Assembly (NCBI RefSeq): GCF_030363035.1
Contig: NZ_JAUCMN010000009.1
Coordinates: 62,001 to 126,000 of the forward strand
From: Curtobacterium caseinilyticum
Lineage (GTDB): Bacteria > Actinomycetota > Actinomycetes > Actinomycetales > Microbacteriaceae
Reading direction: 5' to 3'
DNA: 64,000 nt
The position numbers and the translations under genes are program-made. Position 1 is the stretch's first letter. Each line of letters opens with the position of its first letter. Of this stretch, positions 1-9,559 are shown one piece after another. The notes under the pieces are model-generated. The model searched no databases. It was given only the letters and a program-made list of their open reading frames with translations, and was not told the origin of the DNA.

Positions 1-1573
1 TGTCCGGCGTGAGGAGCGCGAGCAGCGGCCAGGCGGTCCGGTAGGTGTCCCAGAACCCGTTCGTCGTGGTGAACGGGCCCTCGACGACCTCGGGTCCGGG
101 CTCGTCGCGGATCGGGTCGGCGAGCACCGAGCCGTACGGGGAGCGGTGCCGCGGGACGCCGTCGCGGGCGGTCTCGCCGGCACGGTCCGGGTACAGGAAG
201 AGCCGGTACAGGCCGGAGTACAGCGCGGTCAGCTGGTCCGGGGTCGCGCCCTCGACGGTGAGCGTCGCGAGCTTCGCCGTCCACTCCTGCTCGGCGCGCA
301 CGAGCATCGCGTCCACGGACCCGGCCTCGGCGGCGTTCGCGCGGGCGTCCTCGACGGAGACGGTCGAGATGCCGACCACGACGTCGGTGTCCCCGTCGAC
401 ACCGATGAACCCGCCGATCGTCCCGTCGTCGGCGACGGTGTGGTCGCCGGTCGCGCCCGAGACGCGCACGTGCAGGTGGTGCGGCGGGGTACCGGGTCGG
501 TCGTCGAGCGTGCACTCGACCACCGCGGTGCCGTCCTCGACCGTGACCGCCACGTCCGTGACCCGGCCGTGGTGGTCGAGCACGACGGACCGGGTGCCGG
601 AGAACCGGAACCCGAGTGCGAACGGCCCCGCGGTCATCGTCGCGGTGACGCCGCCGTCCAGGGCGACCCGGTAGCGGTGCGGGCCGTCCTGCTCGTCGTC
701 GTGGTCGAAGCCGAGCGCGCGGGCCCGCCGGTCGGTGTCGGGCTCGTCGAGCGGCGAGGGCATCACCTGGAACACGCCCCGGTCCCCCATCCACGGCGAC
801 GGCAGGTGGCTCGTGGCGAGGGCCTGGAGTGCCGGGCGGACCCGGCCGTCCTCGGTCGTCACGCTGTGCTCGTGGTACGCGTAGGGCCACCGGTTGCTCG
901 ACGCGTCGGTCATCGGCAGGCCGAACACCCCGCCGTGCGGCAGCCCGACGAGCGGGGCGGTGTTGCCGCGGGAGAACCGGGACGACGCCTGCGTGCCGCG
1001 GGTCGTGCGCACGTGCCCGAGCGGGGTGTCGGGCACGGCGCGTGCCGGGCCGATGCGGACGTCGTCGAGCCAGCCGCGGAGGGCCGGGCGGCCACCGTCG
1101 GACGCGGGCGACGTGTCGGAGCCGAGCCGGGCCTCCAGGCGGTCGACGACGCGGCCCGCGAACGGCGTGAGGTCCACTGCGCGGCGGTTCCACTGGTCGA
1201 CCCACTGCGTGCGTGCCGCGGCCTGCGCGTCAGGCGTCAGCGCGGTGCCGTACTGGTCGGTCGCCGTGTCGCTCAGCCGGGTGCCGTCGTCGAAGACGAC
1301 GTCGACCGAGCACGCGGTCGCGTCCCAGAAGTGCGCGAGGTCCGCCTCGTCGGGTTCGTCGTGCCCCGCGGGCAGGGTGCGCTCGGGGAACCAGACCCAC
1401 GAGAGCTCGTCGCCCGCAGCCACGGCGCGACCGTCGAGTCCGGGGACGGTGCCCACAGCCTGGGCGTCGCCGGCCGGGCGTTCGAGCGACCAGGCCTCGG
1501 CCGAGGTCCACCCGACGCCGTTCCGGGCCGCCACCGCGGTCGTGGGGCCACCGCTCCGTTGCAGTTCACGCAC
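1..1573 (-). CDS. GH92 family alpha-mannosidase-like glycosyl hydrolase (partial, runs off the left edge)
   Basis: This is the N-terminal 524 codons of a large glycosidase whose 3' end lies outside the window. The family removes alpha-1,2-linked (or other alpha-linked) mannose by a calcium-dependent inverting mechanism. The N-terminal beta-sandwich region carries the block TRGTQASSRFSRGNTAPLVG followed by LPHGGVFGLPMTD, typical of GH92. The start of the (alpha/alpha)6 domain is visible as GLYRLFLYPDR and FWDTYRTAWPLL. The catalytic acid and base would lie in the missing part. The GTG start is the first possible one after an in-frame stop, and a TAGGCT box sits 6 nt upstream, so the message may be leaderless. 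No signal peptide is visible with this start. Substrate linkage cannot be told. Confidence 0.85.
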   Translation of the reverse strand, partial: MRELQRSGGPTTAVAARNGVGWTSAEAWSLERPAGDAQAVGTVPGLDGRAVAAGDELSWVWFPERTLPAGHDEPDEADLAHFWDATACSVDVVFDDGTRLSDTATDQYGTALTPDAQAAARTQWVDQWNRRAVDLTPFAGRVVDRLEARLGSDTSPASDGGRPALRGWLDDVRIGPARAVPDTPLGHVRTTRGTQASSRFSRGNTAPLVGLPHGGVFGLPMTDASSNRWPYAYHEHSVTTEDGRVRPALQALATSHLPSPWMGDRGVFQVMPSPLDEPDTDRRARALGFDHDDEQDGPHRYRVALDGGVTATMTAGPFALGFRFSGTRSVVLDHHGRVTDVAVTVEDGTAVVECTLDDRPGTPPHHLHVRVSGATGDHTVADDGTIGGFIGVDGDTDVVVGISTVSVEDARANAAEAGSVDAMLVRAEQEWTAKLATLTVEGATPDQLTALYSGLYRLFLYPDRAGETARDGVPRHRSPYGSVLADPIRDEPGPEVVEGPFTTTNGFWDTYRTAWPLLALLTPD

Positions 1574-1635
1574 CCGACGAGCCTATTGGCTCCTCGGCGT
1601 GGTCCGTCCACCTCCCGACGGAAGACGCTGCGGTG

Positions 1636-3369
1636 TCAGCCCTGACCGGGTCCGGCGCCCGGGCCGCCGGGCAGGGAACCGACGGTCGTTCCGCTGGTCT
1701 GGTCGACGGTGGTCGTGTCCAGCGCCCCGGCGCCCTTCCCCTTGCCGCTGTTGCTGCCGGGGCCGTTCCCGTTCCCGTTGTTGCCGGTGCCGGTGCCGGT
1801 GCCGCCCTGCGGCGCCTCGACCGGGTTCGACGCCGGGCCACCGGGTTCCGGGCCGACGCTCGGGTCGTCCGCCGGCTGGCTCGGCTGCTGCTCCGGCTCG
1901 CTCGGCTGCTGTTCCGGCTCGCTCGGCTGCTGCTCCGGCTCGCTGGGCTGCTGCTCCGGTTCACTCGGCTGCTGTTGCTCCTGGCTCGGCTGCTGCTCCG
2001 GCTCGCTCGACTGCTGCTCGCTCGGCGCCGAGGGCTGCCCGGACTCGGTCGGGGCCGGCGTGGTGTCGCCGTCGTCGCCGCCCAGGGCGAACAGCGCGAT
2101 GCCGATGCCCGCGAGCACGAGGAGCACGACGACGACCGCGGCGATGATCGGCCCGCGTCGACGCTTCGGCGCGTCGGAGTCCGCTCGATCGGTGCCGGAT
2201 CCGCCGGTGCCACCGGCTCCGGCGAGGGCGCCGCCCGCTGCCGCTCCGCCCGCTGCGGCACCGCCCGCTGCCGCACCACCGGCCGCGGCACCGCGCTGCG
2301 TGCCGAGCACGGTCGTCGCGACGTCGTCCTGCCCGGGCCGTCCGTACGGCGCGGTCCGGTCGTACGCACGTGTGGCGTCGTCCGGACCGCCGGCCGAGGG
2401 ACCCGCCGCGGTGGGCATCGCCTGCGTGGCCTCGTCGGCGGACGCGGCACCTGCGCCGCTGGCACCGAGTGCGGCCCCGCCGAGCGCGGCCGCCCCCGCT
2501 GCGCCGCCGGCAGCGCGGGTGAGGGCACCGGGAGCGCCGGGGAGCAGCTGCGTGGCCGGGGCGCTGCCGTCGCGCTCGAGGGCGCGCAGGCGTCGCGCGG
2601 CCTCGGCCGCCGTCGGACGTTCCGCGGGGTCCTGCGCCGTCATCACGTGCAGGAGCGTCCGCCACGCGGTGGGCAGGTGCTGGTCGATCTCCGGACCGCG
2701 GGTCAGCCGGGCGGTCGCCGACTCGACGGCGGTGCCCGGGAAGGGCCGCTCGCCGGTCAGGCACTGCAGGAGCATCAGGCCGAGCGCGTAGACGTCCGCC
2801 TGGCCGGAGATCTCGCGCCCGAGGACCTGCTCGGGGGCGATGTACGCGGCGGTCCCGATCACGGTGCCGGTGCCCGTGACCCGCGCGGCGTCCCGCAGCA
2901 GCGCGATGCCGAAGTCGGCGAGCTTGACGTGCTCGCCGTCGCTCTCCAGGAGCACGTTCGCGGGCTTCACGTCCCGGTGCACGATGCCCTGCGCGTGCAC
3001 GGCCGCCAGCCCCTCGGCGACCTGCGCGCCGACCCGTGCGGTCGTGGCGGTGTCGAGCGGGCCCTCGCGGAGCCGGGTGTCCAGGTCGCTGCCGGGCACG
3101 AGCTCCATGACGAGGTACGAGTCGCCGTCGACGTCGTCGAGGGCGGCGTCGTACAGGGTCACGAGCGCGGGGCTGCGGAGTGCGGCGAGGGTCTGGATCT
3201 CGGCCTCGGCCCTGGCTCGTTCGCCGTGGTCGACCGCACCGATGCGGAAGACCTTGACGGCGACCTCGCGGCCGAGCTGCTCGTCGACCGCGCGGTAGAC
3301 CGATGCCATCCCGCCGTGTCCGAGCGTGCCGGTGACGCGGTACCTGCCGCCGAAGACCCGTTCTGCCAT
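1636..3369 (-). CDS. membrane Ser/Thr protein kinase, PknA/B-like, without PASTA domains
   Basis: Hanks-type kinase of 577 residues. The glycine loop is at 17-25, the ATP lysine at K39, the catalytic HRD at 131-133 and DFG at 152-154, followed by an APEQ segment. The kinase domain ends near residue 270. An Ala/Gly-rich juxtamembrane linker follows, then one transmembrane helix near residues 405-430 after a basic KRRR stop, then an outside region. The outside part is not a PASTA array. It is a low-complexity tract of repeated QPSEPEQ units (encoded near 1865-2040) and then a Gly/Asn-rich tail. The kinase probably phosphorylates cytoplasmic targets; the ligand, if any, is unknown. A TAGGTT box lies 7 nt before the ATG. 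It is separated from the GH92 gene by only 62 bp on the same strand. Confidence 0.93.
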   Translation of the reverse strand: MAERVFGGRYRVTGTLGHGGMASVYRAVDEQLGREVAVKVFRIGAVDHGERARAEAEIQTLAALRSPALVTLYDAALDDVDGDSYLVMELVPGSDLDTRLREGPLDTATTARVGAQVAEGLAAVHAQGIVHRDVKPANVLLESDGEHVKLADFGIALLRDAARVTGTGTVIGTAAYIAPEQVLGREISGQADVYALGLMLLQCLTGERPFPGTAVESATARLTRGPEIDQHLPTAWRTLLHVMTAQDPAERPTAAEAARRLRALERDGSAPATQLLPGAPGALTRAAGGAAGAAALGGAALGASGAGAASADEATQAMPTAAGPSAGGPDDATRAYDRTAPYGRPGQDDVATTVLGTQRGAAAGGAAAGGAAAGGAAAGGALAGAGGTGGSGTDRADSDAPKRRRGPIIAAVVVVLLVLAGIGIALFALGGDDGDTTPAPTESGQPSAPSEQQSSEPEQQPSQEQQQPSEPEQQPSEPEQQPSEPEQQPSEPEQQPSQPADDPSVGPEPGGPASNPVEAPQGGTGTGTGNNGNGNGPGSNSGKGKGAGALDTTTVDQTSGTTVGSLPGGPGAGPGQG

Positions 3370-3379
3370 GCGGGCGAAC

Positions 3380-4279
3380 CTACCGTGGCGACCTGACCGG
3401 GCTCGCCGGGTCGCGGTCGCGTCGCACGGGTTCGGCCCCGCGGTGCAGGGCCGTCAGGTACAGCCGGTGCGCCGTGACCACGAGCGCCAGCCATGCCAGC
3501 CCGAGCGCCCATGCGGCGAGGACGTCGGTCGTCCAGTGGTGCCCGAGGAACACACGCGAGACGCCGACGGAGAGCACGAAGAGCGTCCCGGCCACGATGG
3601 TCCACACGCGGGTCACCGTGCGCGACTGACGCAGGATGAGCAGGTACACGATCGTCCCGACGATCACCGTCGCGTTGAGCGTGTGGCCGGACGGGAACGA
3701 CGGCGAGTGCTCGTACGGCGGCACCGCGTCGGAGAGTGGCGGACGGGCCCGGCCGATCAGGTCCTTGCCCGCGATGGTCATGAGGAGCGACCCGCCGCTC
3801 GCCGCGACGAGCAGCACGAGCGGCGTCCACGCGCGACGCTGCACCGTGAAGCCGACCAGGGAGCAGACGGCGACGATCGGCATGCCGATGGTGCCGGCGA
3901 TGTCGGTCCACCACGTCACCGCCTGGTCCGCGAACGGCGAGCGCAGCGTGAGCATCCAGTCGAGCACGGGGCGGTCCAGCACGGCGACGTCGTCCGACTC
4001 GCGGACCGCGTCGTACACGGCCGACGCGGCCCACGTCGCGACGACGGCGATGCCGATGCCGACCAGGAGCGTCAGGACGAGCAGCGGGAGGGCACCGTAG
4101 CGGCGTCCGAGCGCCGCCCAGCCCTCGGCGACGGCGTGGCCGGCCCGGGACCGCCACGAGGTCAGGTCGACCGAGCCGAGGTGCCGGTCCTCGACGACCG
4201 CGGCCCGTTCGGCCCGTTCGGCCCGCTCGACCTGGCGTGCCGCGGTCGTCGCGGCGTCGTCGTCGGGTTCTCGGTCCAT
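3380..4279 (-). CDS. PAP2-superfamily membrane phosphatase
   Basis: The protein has 299 residues with about six hydrophobic helices. The phosphatidic-acid phosphatase signature is complete: KDLIGRARPP, then SFPSGHTLN, then SRVFLGHHWTTD, which supply the Lys/Arg, His and His/Asp of the active site. The active site faces the outer leaflet in this family. Substrates may be lipid phosphates, undecaprenyl pyrophosphate or phosphatidylglycerol phosphate, and the sequence does not decide between them. The first ~80 residues are a charged cytoplasmic extension. It ends 10 bp before the kinase start and is on the same strand, so cotranscription with the kinase gene is possible. Confidence 0.9.
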   Translation of the reverse strand: MDREPDDDAATTAARQVERAERAERAAVVEDRHLGSVDLTSWRSRAGHAVAEGWAALGRRYGALPLLVLTLLVGIGIAVVATWAASAVYDAVRESDDVAVLDRPVLDWMLTLRSPFADQAVTWWTDIAGTIGMPIVAVCSLVGFTVQRRAWTPLVLLVAASGGSLLMTIAGKDLIGRARPPLSDAVPPYEHSPSFPSGHTLNATVIVGTIVYLLILRQSRTVTRVWTIVAGTLFVLSVGVSRVFLGHHWTTDVLAAWALGLAWLALVVTAHRLYLTALHRGAEPVRRDRDPASPVRSPR

Positions 4280-4327
4280 CGCCCCACCCTGCCCGGTCGA
4301 GGCTGCGAGTGCGCCGCCCGGGGGCGC

Positions 4328-6013
4328 TCAGTCCTTCGCGGCCCCGTAGTCGTGCACCGTGGACACGGTCAGCGGGAAGACCACGGGGAAGTCGCGGAAG
4401 AGCAGGCGCCCGGCGTCCACCGCGGCCGCGCGGACCTGCTCCGCGACGAACGCGGCGTGCTCGACGGGCGTGTGCACCACGATCTCGTCGTGCACGAAGA
4501 ACACCAGGTGCGGTCCGGCCGTCACCGGGCCGGGGAACCGTGCCGCGAGCCGGGTCCGCAGCGACCCCATCCACGCCAGCGCCCACTCGGCCGCGGTCCC
4601 CTGCACCACGAAGTTCCGCGTGAACCGCCCCCAGCTCCGGGCCCGTGACTCCACCGCCCGCTGCTGTGCGGTCGTGCCGTCCACCGACCACGCCCGGTTG
4701 CGGGCGGCGAACCAGGCGTCGTCGGGCACCGGGGAGGTCCGACCGAGCAGCGTCGTGACCGGTTCCCCGCGCTCCCCCGCCCGGGCGGCCCGGTCGACCA
4801 ACCCGAGCGCCGCGGGGAACGCCCGGGCCAACCGGGGCACCAGCCGTCCGGCGTCGCCCTGGGTCGCGCCGTACATCGCGCCGAGCATCGCGCCCTTCGC
4901 CTGCTGCCGGGTCTCCACGGCACCGGAGGCCACCACGCCGTCGTACAGGTCGCGCCCGTCGCCCGCGGTCGCCATGGCGCGGTCCCCCGCCATCGCGGCG
5001 AGCACCCGCGGCTCCAGCTGTGCCGCGTCCGCGACGACGAAGGCCCACCCGTCGTCCGCCACGACCGCACCGCGCACGGTCTTCGGCAGCTGCATGGCGC
5101 CGCCGCCGTCCGCCGCCCAGCGTCCGGTGACGACCCCGCCGACGACGTACTTCGGGTGGAACCGCCCGTCCTGCACCCACTCGTCGAGCCACGCCCAGCC
5201 GTTCGCGGTCAGCAGGCGTGACAGACGCTTGTACTCGAGCAGGGGCGCGATCACGGGGTGCCCGAGCTCCTGCAGCTCCCACTTCCGGGTGCTCGACACC
5301 ATCAGCCCGGCGCCCCGGAGCGCCCGCAGGACGTCGGCGGGCGAGTCCGGGTTCAGGCCGGGGTCGTCGAGGTGGACGCGGATCTCGCCGGCGAGCTCCT
5401 CGAGGCCGCGGGGTCGCACCCCGGCGGGCACCCGCGGGCCGAGGGCGTCCTCGAGCAGGCGTTCGTGCACGTCCGCGCGCCAGGGCAGACCGGCGTGCAG
5501 GATCTCTGCGGCGACGAGCGCCCCGGCCGACTCCGCGGTCGTCAGCAGCCGCAGCGCACCCGGCGTCGTGGAGGTGGCGATCGCGTCGAGCTGCCGACGG
5601 AACTCGGCGACCGGGTCCGCGGCGTCGTCGGCCGGGGCGACGGCGAAGAGCGCGTCGTCGAAGAGCGACGCCTGCGTCGGTCGGGTGGGGCGTGCCTCCT
5701 GACCGACGGCGTCCCACGTGTCCGCCGGGAGCTGCGCGAGGGCGGTCCCCCGCGCGGCCAGGGCACCCCGCAGGATGCGGCGGCACAGGCGGAGGTCGAC
5801 GCAGCGGCCGACGCGGCCACCGGCCGTCAGGACGGCCGGGTACCACCGGGCCGTGTCGTCCCAGACCCAGCGCACGTCCGGTCCGTCGTGCGCGGCGACG
5901 AAGGCCGGGAGGCCCGGGTCGTCCAGGCGGGTCGGCGCACCCGCCGACTCCCCCGTGTCCGTCAGGGGGGTCGCGGTGACGCCGCCGTCGACGCGGTGGA
6001 GGACGAGGTGCAC
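4328..6013 (-). CDS. bifunctional 3'-5' exonuclease/DNA polymerase, family A (actinobacterial short form)
   Basis: The protein has 561 residues, about 300 fewer than DNA polymerase I, and lacks the 5' nuclease domain. Polymerase motif A is seen around AFVVADAAQLEPRVLAAMAGD, where the usual acidic residues give an AQLEPR variant of DYSQIELR. The O-helix region is QQAKGAMLGAMYGAT and motif C is VFFVHDEIVVHTP (HDE). The N-terminal ~200 residues correspond to the exonuclease-like domain. Such proteins are common in Actinobacteria beside a full-length PolA, and their repair role is not settled. The start is GTG, with a CATGAT box 6 nt upstream. A 64-bp palindromic repeat lies directly upstream. 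Confidence 0.85.
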   Translation of the reverse strand: MHLVLHRVDGGVTATPLTDTGESAGAPTRLDDPGLPAFVAAHDGPDVRWVWDDTARWYPAVLTAGGRVGRCVDLRLCRRILRGALAARGTALAQLPADTWDAVGQEARPTRPTQASLFDDALFAVAPADDAADPVAEFRRQLDAIATSTTPGALRLLTTAESAGALVAAEILHAGLPWRADVHERLLEDALGPRVPAGVRPRGLEELAGEIRVHLDDPGLNPDSPADVLRALRGAGLMVSSTRKWELQELGHPVIAPLLEYKRLSRLLTANGWAWLDEWVQDGRFHPKYVVGGVVTGRWAADGGGAMQLPKTVRGAVVADDGWAFVVADAAQLEPRVLAAMAGDRAMATAGDGRDLYDGVVASGAVETRQQAKGAMLGAMYGATQGDAGRLVPRLARAFPAALGLVDRAARAGERGEPVTTLLGRTSPVPDDAWFAARNRAWSVDGTTAQQRAVESRARSWGRFTRNFVVQGTAAEWALAWMGSLRTRLAARFPGPVTAGPHLVFFVHDEIVVHTPVEHAAFVAEQVRAAAVDAGRLLFRDFPVVFPLTVSTVHDYGAAKD

Positions 6014-6037
6014 CCGACGATCATGCCCCTTTCCGCG

Positions 6038-6101
6038 GGACGCAACGTCGGCGGGTGCTCGCAGCGGTACAGCACTGCGAGATGTCGCCGACGTTGCGTC
6101 C
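6038..6101. repeat. 64-bp intergenic palindrome, family H copy 1
   Basis: Perfect 16-bp inverted arms lie at 6038-6053 and 6086-6101 (GGACGCAACGTCGGCG and its complement). Inside is a second 7-bp inverted repeat, CTCGCAG at 6058-6064 and CTGCGAG at 6075-6081. The copy at 31986-32049 shares GACGCAACG-like ends, the GGCGG step and the TGCTCGCAGCG inner arm. It lies between two minus-strand genes, just upstream of the polymerase gene. There is no T-tract. It resembles REP or MITE-type dispersed palindromes more than a plain terminator. Confidence 0.8.
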
Positions 6102-6114
6102 TGCGACGGCGGGG

Positions 6115-6363
6115 TCAGTCGGCGTGGTGGGGGTCCTGCGCGGCGTCGGTGCGGGGGTCGGTGCCGCCGGCGTCCCCCGGGCGGACCGCGGCGGTGTCGG
6201 CGACGTCGATCCGGACGGCCCCGTCCTCGCCGTGCGAGACCTCGACGCGCGGATCAGCGTCGTGCTCGTCCGAGCCGGACATGCGGCGGAGGGTGTCCTG
6301 ACGCCGTTCCTCGAAGGACATGTCGACGCCGTCGTCGAGCTGGTCGTGGTCGGTCTCGCTCAT
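6115..6363 (-). CDS. small acidic hypothetical protein (82 aa)
   Basis: I do not recognise this protein. It is 82 residues, strongly acidic, with an N-terminal DDGVDMSFEERRQDTLRRM segment followed by a D/E- and G-rich C-terminal half and no membrane segment. The ATG is preceded by TACCGT and 7 nt, the leaderless pattern seen across the window, which supports it as a real gene. It is divergent from the next small gene at 6454. Confidence 0.6.
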   Translation of the reverse strand: MSETDHDQLDDGVDMSFEERRQDTLRRMSGSDEHDADPRVEVSHGEDGAVRIDVADTAAVRPGDAGGTDPRTDAAQDPHHAD

Positions 6364-6453
6364 GCGGTCGACGGTACGCGCCGGGCATCGAGAGGTCCGC
6401 GCGGTCCAGGTGAGCAGTGCTCGCCGATTCGGTGCGCGAAGTGGACAACCCGC

Positions 6454-6691
6454 ATGATGAACACCATGGAGATCGAAGCCACCGACACCGGGTCCTGGCG
6501 ACCGGTGACCCCTGACGACGTCCCCATGCACGCCGTGGTGCGCTACGAGGACCGCGGAAGGGTCGTCTGCGGTACCGCCGTCGACGTCCTCGACGCGTCG
6601 GGGCGACCGTCGCTCATCGTGCTCGACGACGACGGGCAGCACCACGTCGCGCCGTGCACCGGCACGCTCGAGATGCGGGTCGACCGGCCGG

Positions 6692-6711
<20 letters not shown>
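6454..6711 (+). CDS. small hypothetical protein (85 aa)
   Basis: Unrecognised 85-residue protein. The sequence looks like a compact beta-rich fold: an [21 protein letters not shown] strand pair, then [18 protein letters not shown]. The second ATG (6466, giving MEIEATD) is an equally good start. Its 3' end overlaps the end of the convergent serine dehydratase gene by 20 bp, so neither gene has a separate terminator. Confidence 0.55.
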
Positions 6712-8065
<1,354 letters not shown>

Positions 8066-8174
8066 CACGCCACACTAACCCGTCCGGACGGCGCGGCACC
8101 GGTGCGGCTCCGACGCGGCTCCGCTGAGCCTGCAGTGGACCGCTCCATCGGCATCGGCGTGGGAGACTCGTGCC

Positions 8175-8993
8175 ATGCCCATCCTCAACAAGGACATGCA
8201 GGTCTGCATCTCGCTCGCGGCCCGACCGAGCAACATCGGCACCCGCTTCCACAACTTCCTGTACGACGAGCTCGGGTTGAACTTCGCGTACAAGGCCTTC
8301 ACGACGACCGACCTGGCCGGTGCCGTGACGGGCATCCGCGCCCTCGGCATCCGCGGCTGCTCGGTGTCGATGCCGTTCAAGGAGGCGATCATCCCCCTCG
8401 TCGACGTGGTCGAGGAGTCCGCCGCCGCGATCCAGTCCATCAACACCGTGGTGAACGACGGCGGTGTGCTCACCGCGTCGAACACGGACTACGAGGCCGT
8501 GGCGTCCCTGCTCCGCACACACGAGGTCGACCCGACCGCCCGGGTGCTCCTCCGCGGGTCGGGCGGCATGGCGAAGGCGGTCACGGCAGCCTTCCGCGGC
8601 GCGGGGTCCGAGCAGCTGACCGTCGTCGCGCGCAACACCACAACGGGGCCGGCCCTCGCCGAGCAGTACGGCTTCGACTGGGTCGCGACCGAGCAGGAGG
8701 CACCGGAGGCCGACGTCCTGGTCAACGTCACCCCGCTCGGCATGCGCGGCGCGGACGAGGACGCCCTCGCCTTCGCACAGGACCGCGTCGAGGCCGCGTC
8801 GACCGTCTTCGACGTGGTCGCCTTCCCGTCGGAGACCCCGTTGGTCCGGGCCGGTCGCACCGCAGGTGCGCGCGTGATCACGGGTACCGAGGTCATCGCG
8901 CTGCAGGCAGCGCGCCAGTTCGAGCGGTACACGGGCGTCGCCCTGACCGACGACCAGGTGCGTCGAGCGAGCGAGTTCAGCCGCGCAGAGTGA
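8175..8993 (+). CDS. shikimate 5-dehydrogenase family protein
   Basis: The AroE family reduces 3-dehydroshikimate to shikimate with NADPH, or oxidises quinate/shikimate with NAD. The 272-residue protein has the substrate domain first: VSMPFKEAIIPLVD with the catalytic Lys, then INTVVNDGG and SNTDYEAV with the catalytic Asp. The nucleotide-binding domain follows (RVLLRGSGGMAKAV and VARN). The N-terminus (MQVCISLAARPSNIGTRF) differs from housekeeping AroE, which usually has a GxPIxHSxSP motif, so a catabolic or quinate-type paralogue is likely. No aro neighbours are present. It is divergent from sdaA with a gap of about 110 bp. Confidence 0.8.
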   Translation: MPILNKDMQVCISLAARPSNIGTRFHNFLYDELGLNFAYKAFTTTDLAGAVTGIRALGIRGCSVSMPFKEAIIPLVDVVEESAAAIQSINTVVNDGGVLTASNTDYEAVASLLRTHEVDPTARVLLRGSGGMAKAVTAAFRGAGSEQLTVVARNTTTGPALAEQYGFDWVATEQEAPEADVLVNVTPLGMRGADEDALAFAQDRVEAASTVFDVVAFPSETPLVRAGRTAGARVITGTEVIALQAARQFERYTGVALTDDQVRRASEFSRAE

Positions 8994-9076
8994 CCGGATG
9001 ACGGTCTGACGCGGCCCGCTGAGCGGTGGCGCGCCGGCGTCACGCGGGCCGCGCCGACCGAGCCGGCGAGGGAGGG

Positions 9077-9094
9077 CGTGGCGGCGCCGCCACG
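9077..9094. terminator. convergent hairpin between aroE-like and SRPBCC genes
   Basis: A 9-bp perfect stem with no loop (CGTGGCGGC/GCCGCCACG) is flanked by GGAGG and CCTCC. It lies between the ends of two convergent genes. It resembles the GGAGGC...GCCTCC hairpin family of the window, but the outer stem is degraded. A second GC hairpin (GCGGCCCGC ... GCGGGCCGC) lies just upstream near 9010-9055. Confidence 0.5.
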
Positions 9095-9112
9095 AGCCTC
9101 CAGAGCGTCCCG

Positions 9113-9556
9113 TCACACGGTGCGCGACCGGCCCTCCGCGACCCAGCGGAGCCGCCGGATGCTCTCGTTGTTGCGGATCCAGATGCCGGGCTGGGCGAGG
9201 AAGCCGGGAACGAGCGATCCCGGCCCACGCACGGGGTTCTCGCGCAGTGTCACCCGACACCCGCGCGGGTGGGGTTCGACGTCGACCTCGACGCGGGCCT
9301 CACCGACCGGCCAGCCCTTCGCCTGGATCACGAGCCGACGGGGCTCGTCCAGTTCGAGCGCGGTCGTCGTGTCATTGATGAGGAACGGCCAGATGCCGAA
9401 CGAGTGGTGCAGCTCGGTCCCAACCGCGGGCCACCCCGGGTCCTGGCCGCGCATGCGGGACGCGCCGACCACCCAGGTCGGGTAGAGCCAGCCGTCGCGG
9501 AGGACGTCGAACACGTCCTCCGGGCTGCAGTGCATGATGCGGACGTTCTTGGCCAC
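9113..9556 (-). CDS. SRPBCC (START-like) domain protein
   Basis: The 147-residue protein has the polyketide-cyclase/START fold pattern. It has an N-terminal strand ending in SPEDVFDVLRDGWLYPTWVVG, central strands (LELDEPRRLVIQAK; ARVEVDVEPHPRGCRVTLRE) and a C-terminal helix (LAQPGIWIRNNESIRRLR). These proteins bind small hydrophobic ligands or act as cyclases. The start codon lies 3 nt after the stop of the phytoene-desaturase-like gene and is preceded by GGAGGAG, so the two form an operon and probably act on related compounds. Confidence 0.8.
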   Translation of the reverse strand: MAKNVRIMHCSPEDVFDVLRDGWLYPTWVVGASRMRGQDPGWPAVGTELHHSFGIWPFLINDTTTALELDEPRRLVIQAKGWPVGEARVEVDVEPHPRGCRVTLRENPVRGPGSLVPGFLAQPGIWIRNNESIRRLRWVAEGRSRTV

Positions 9557-9559
9557 GGG

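Noticed and set aside
3159-5846. 895-codon minus-strand frame across kinase, PAP2 and polymerase genes
   Set aside because: Arg/Pro/Gly-only composition and overlap with three well-supported genes in another frame.
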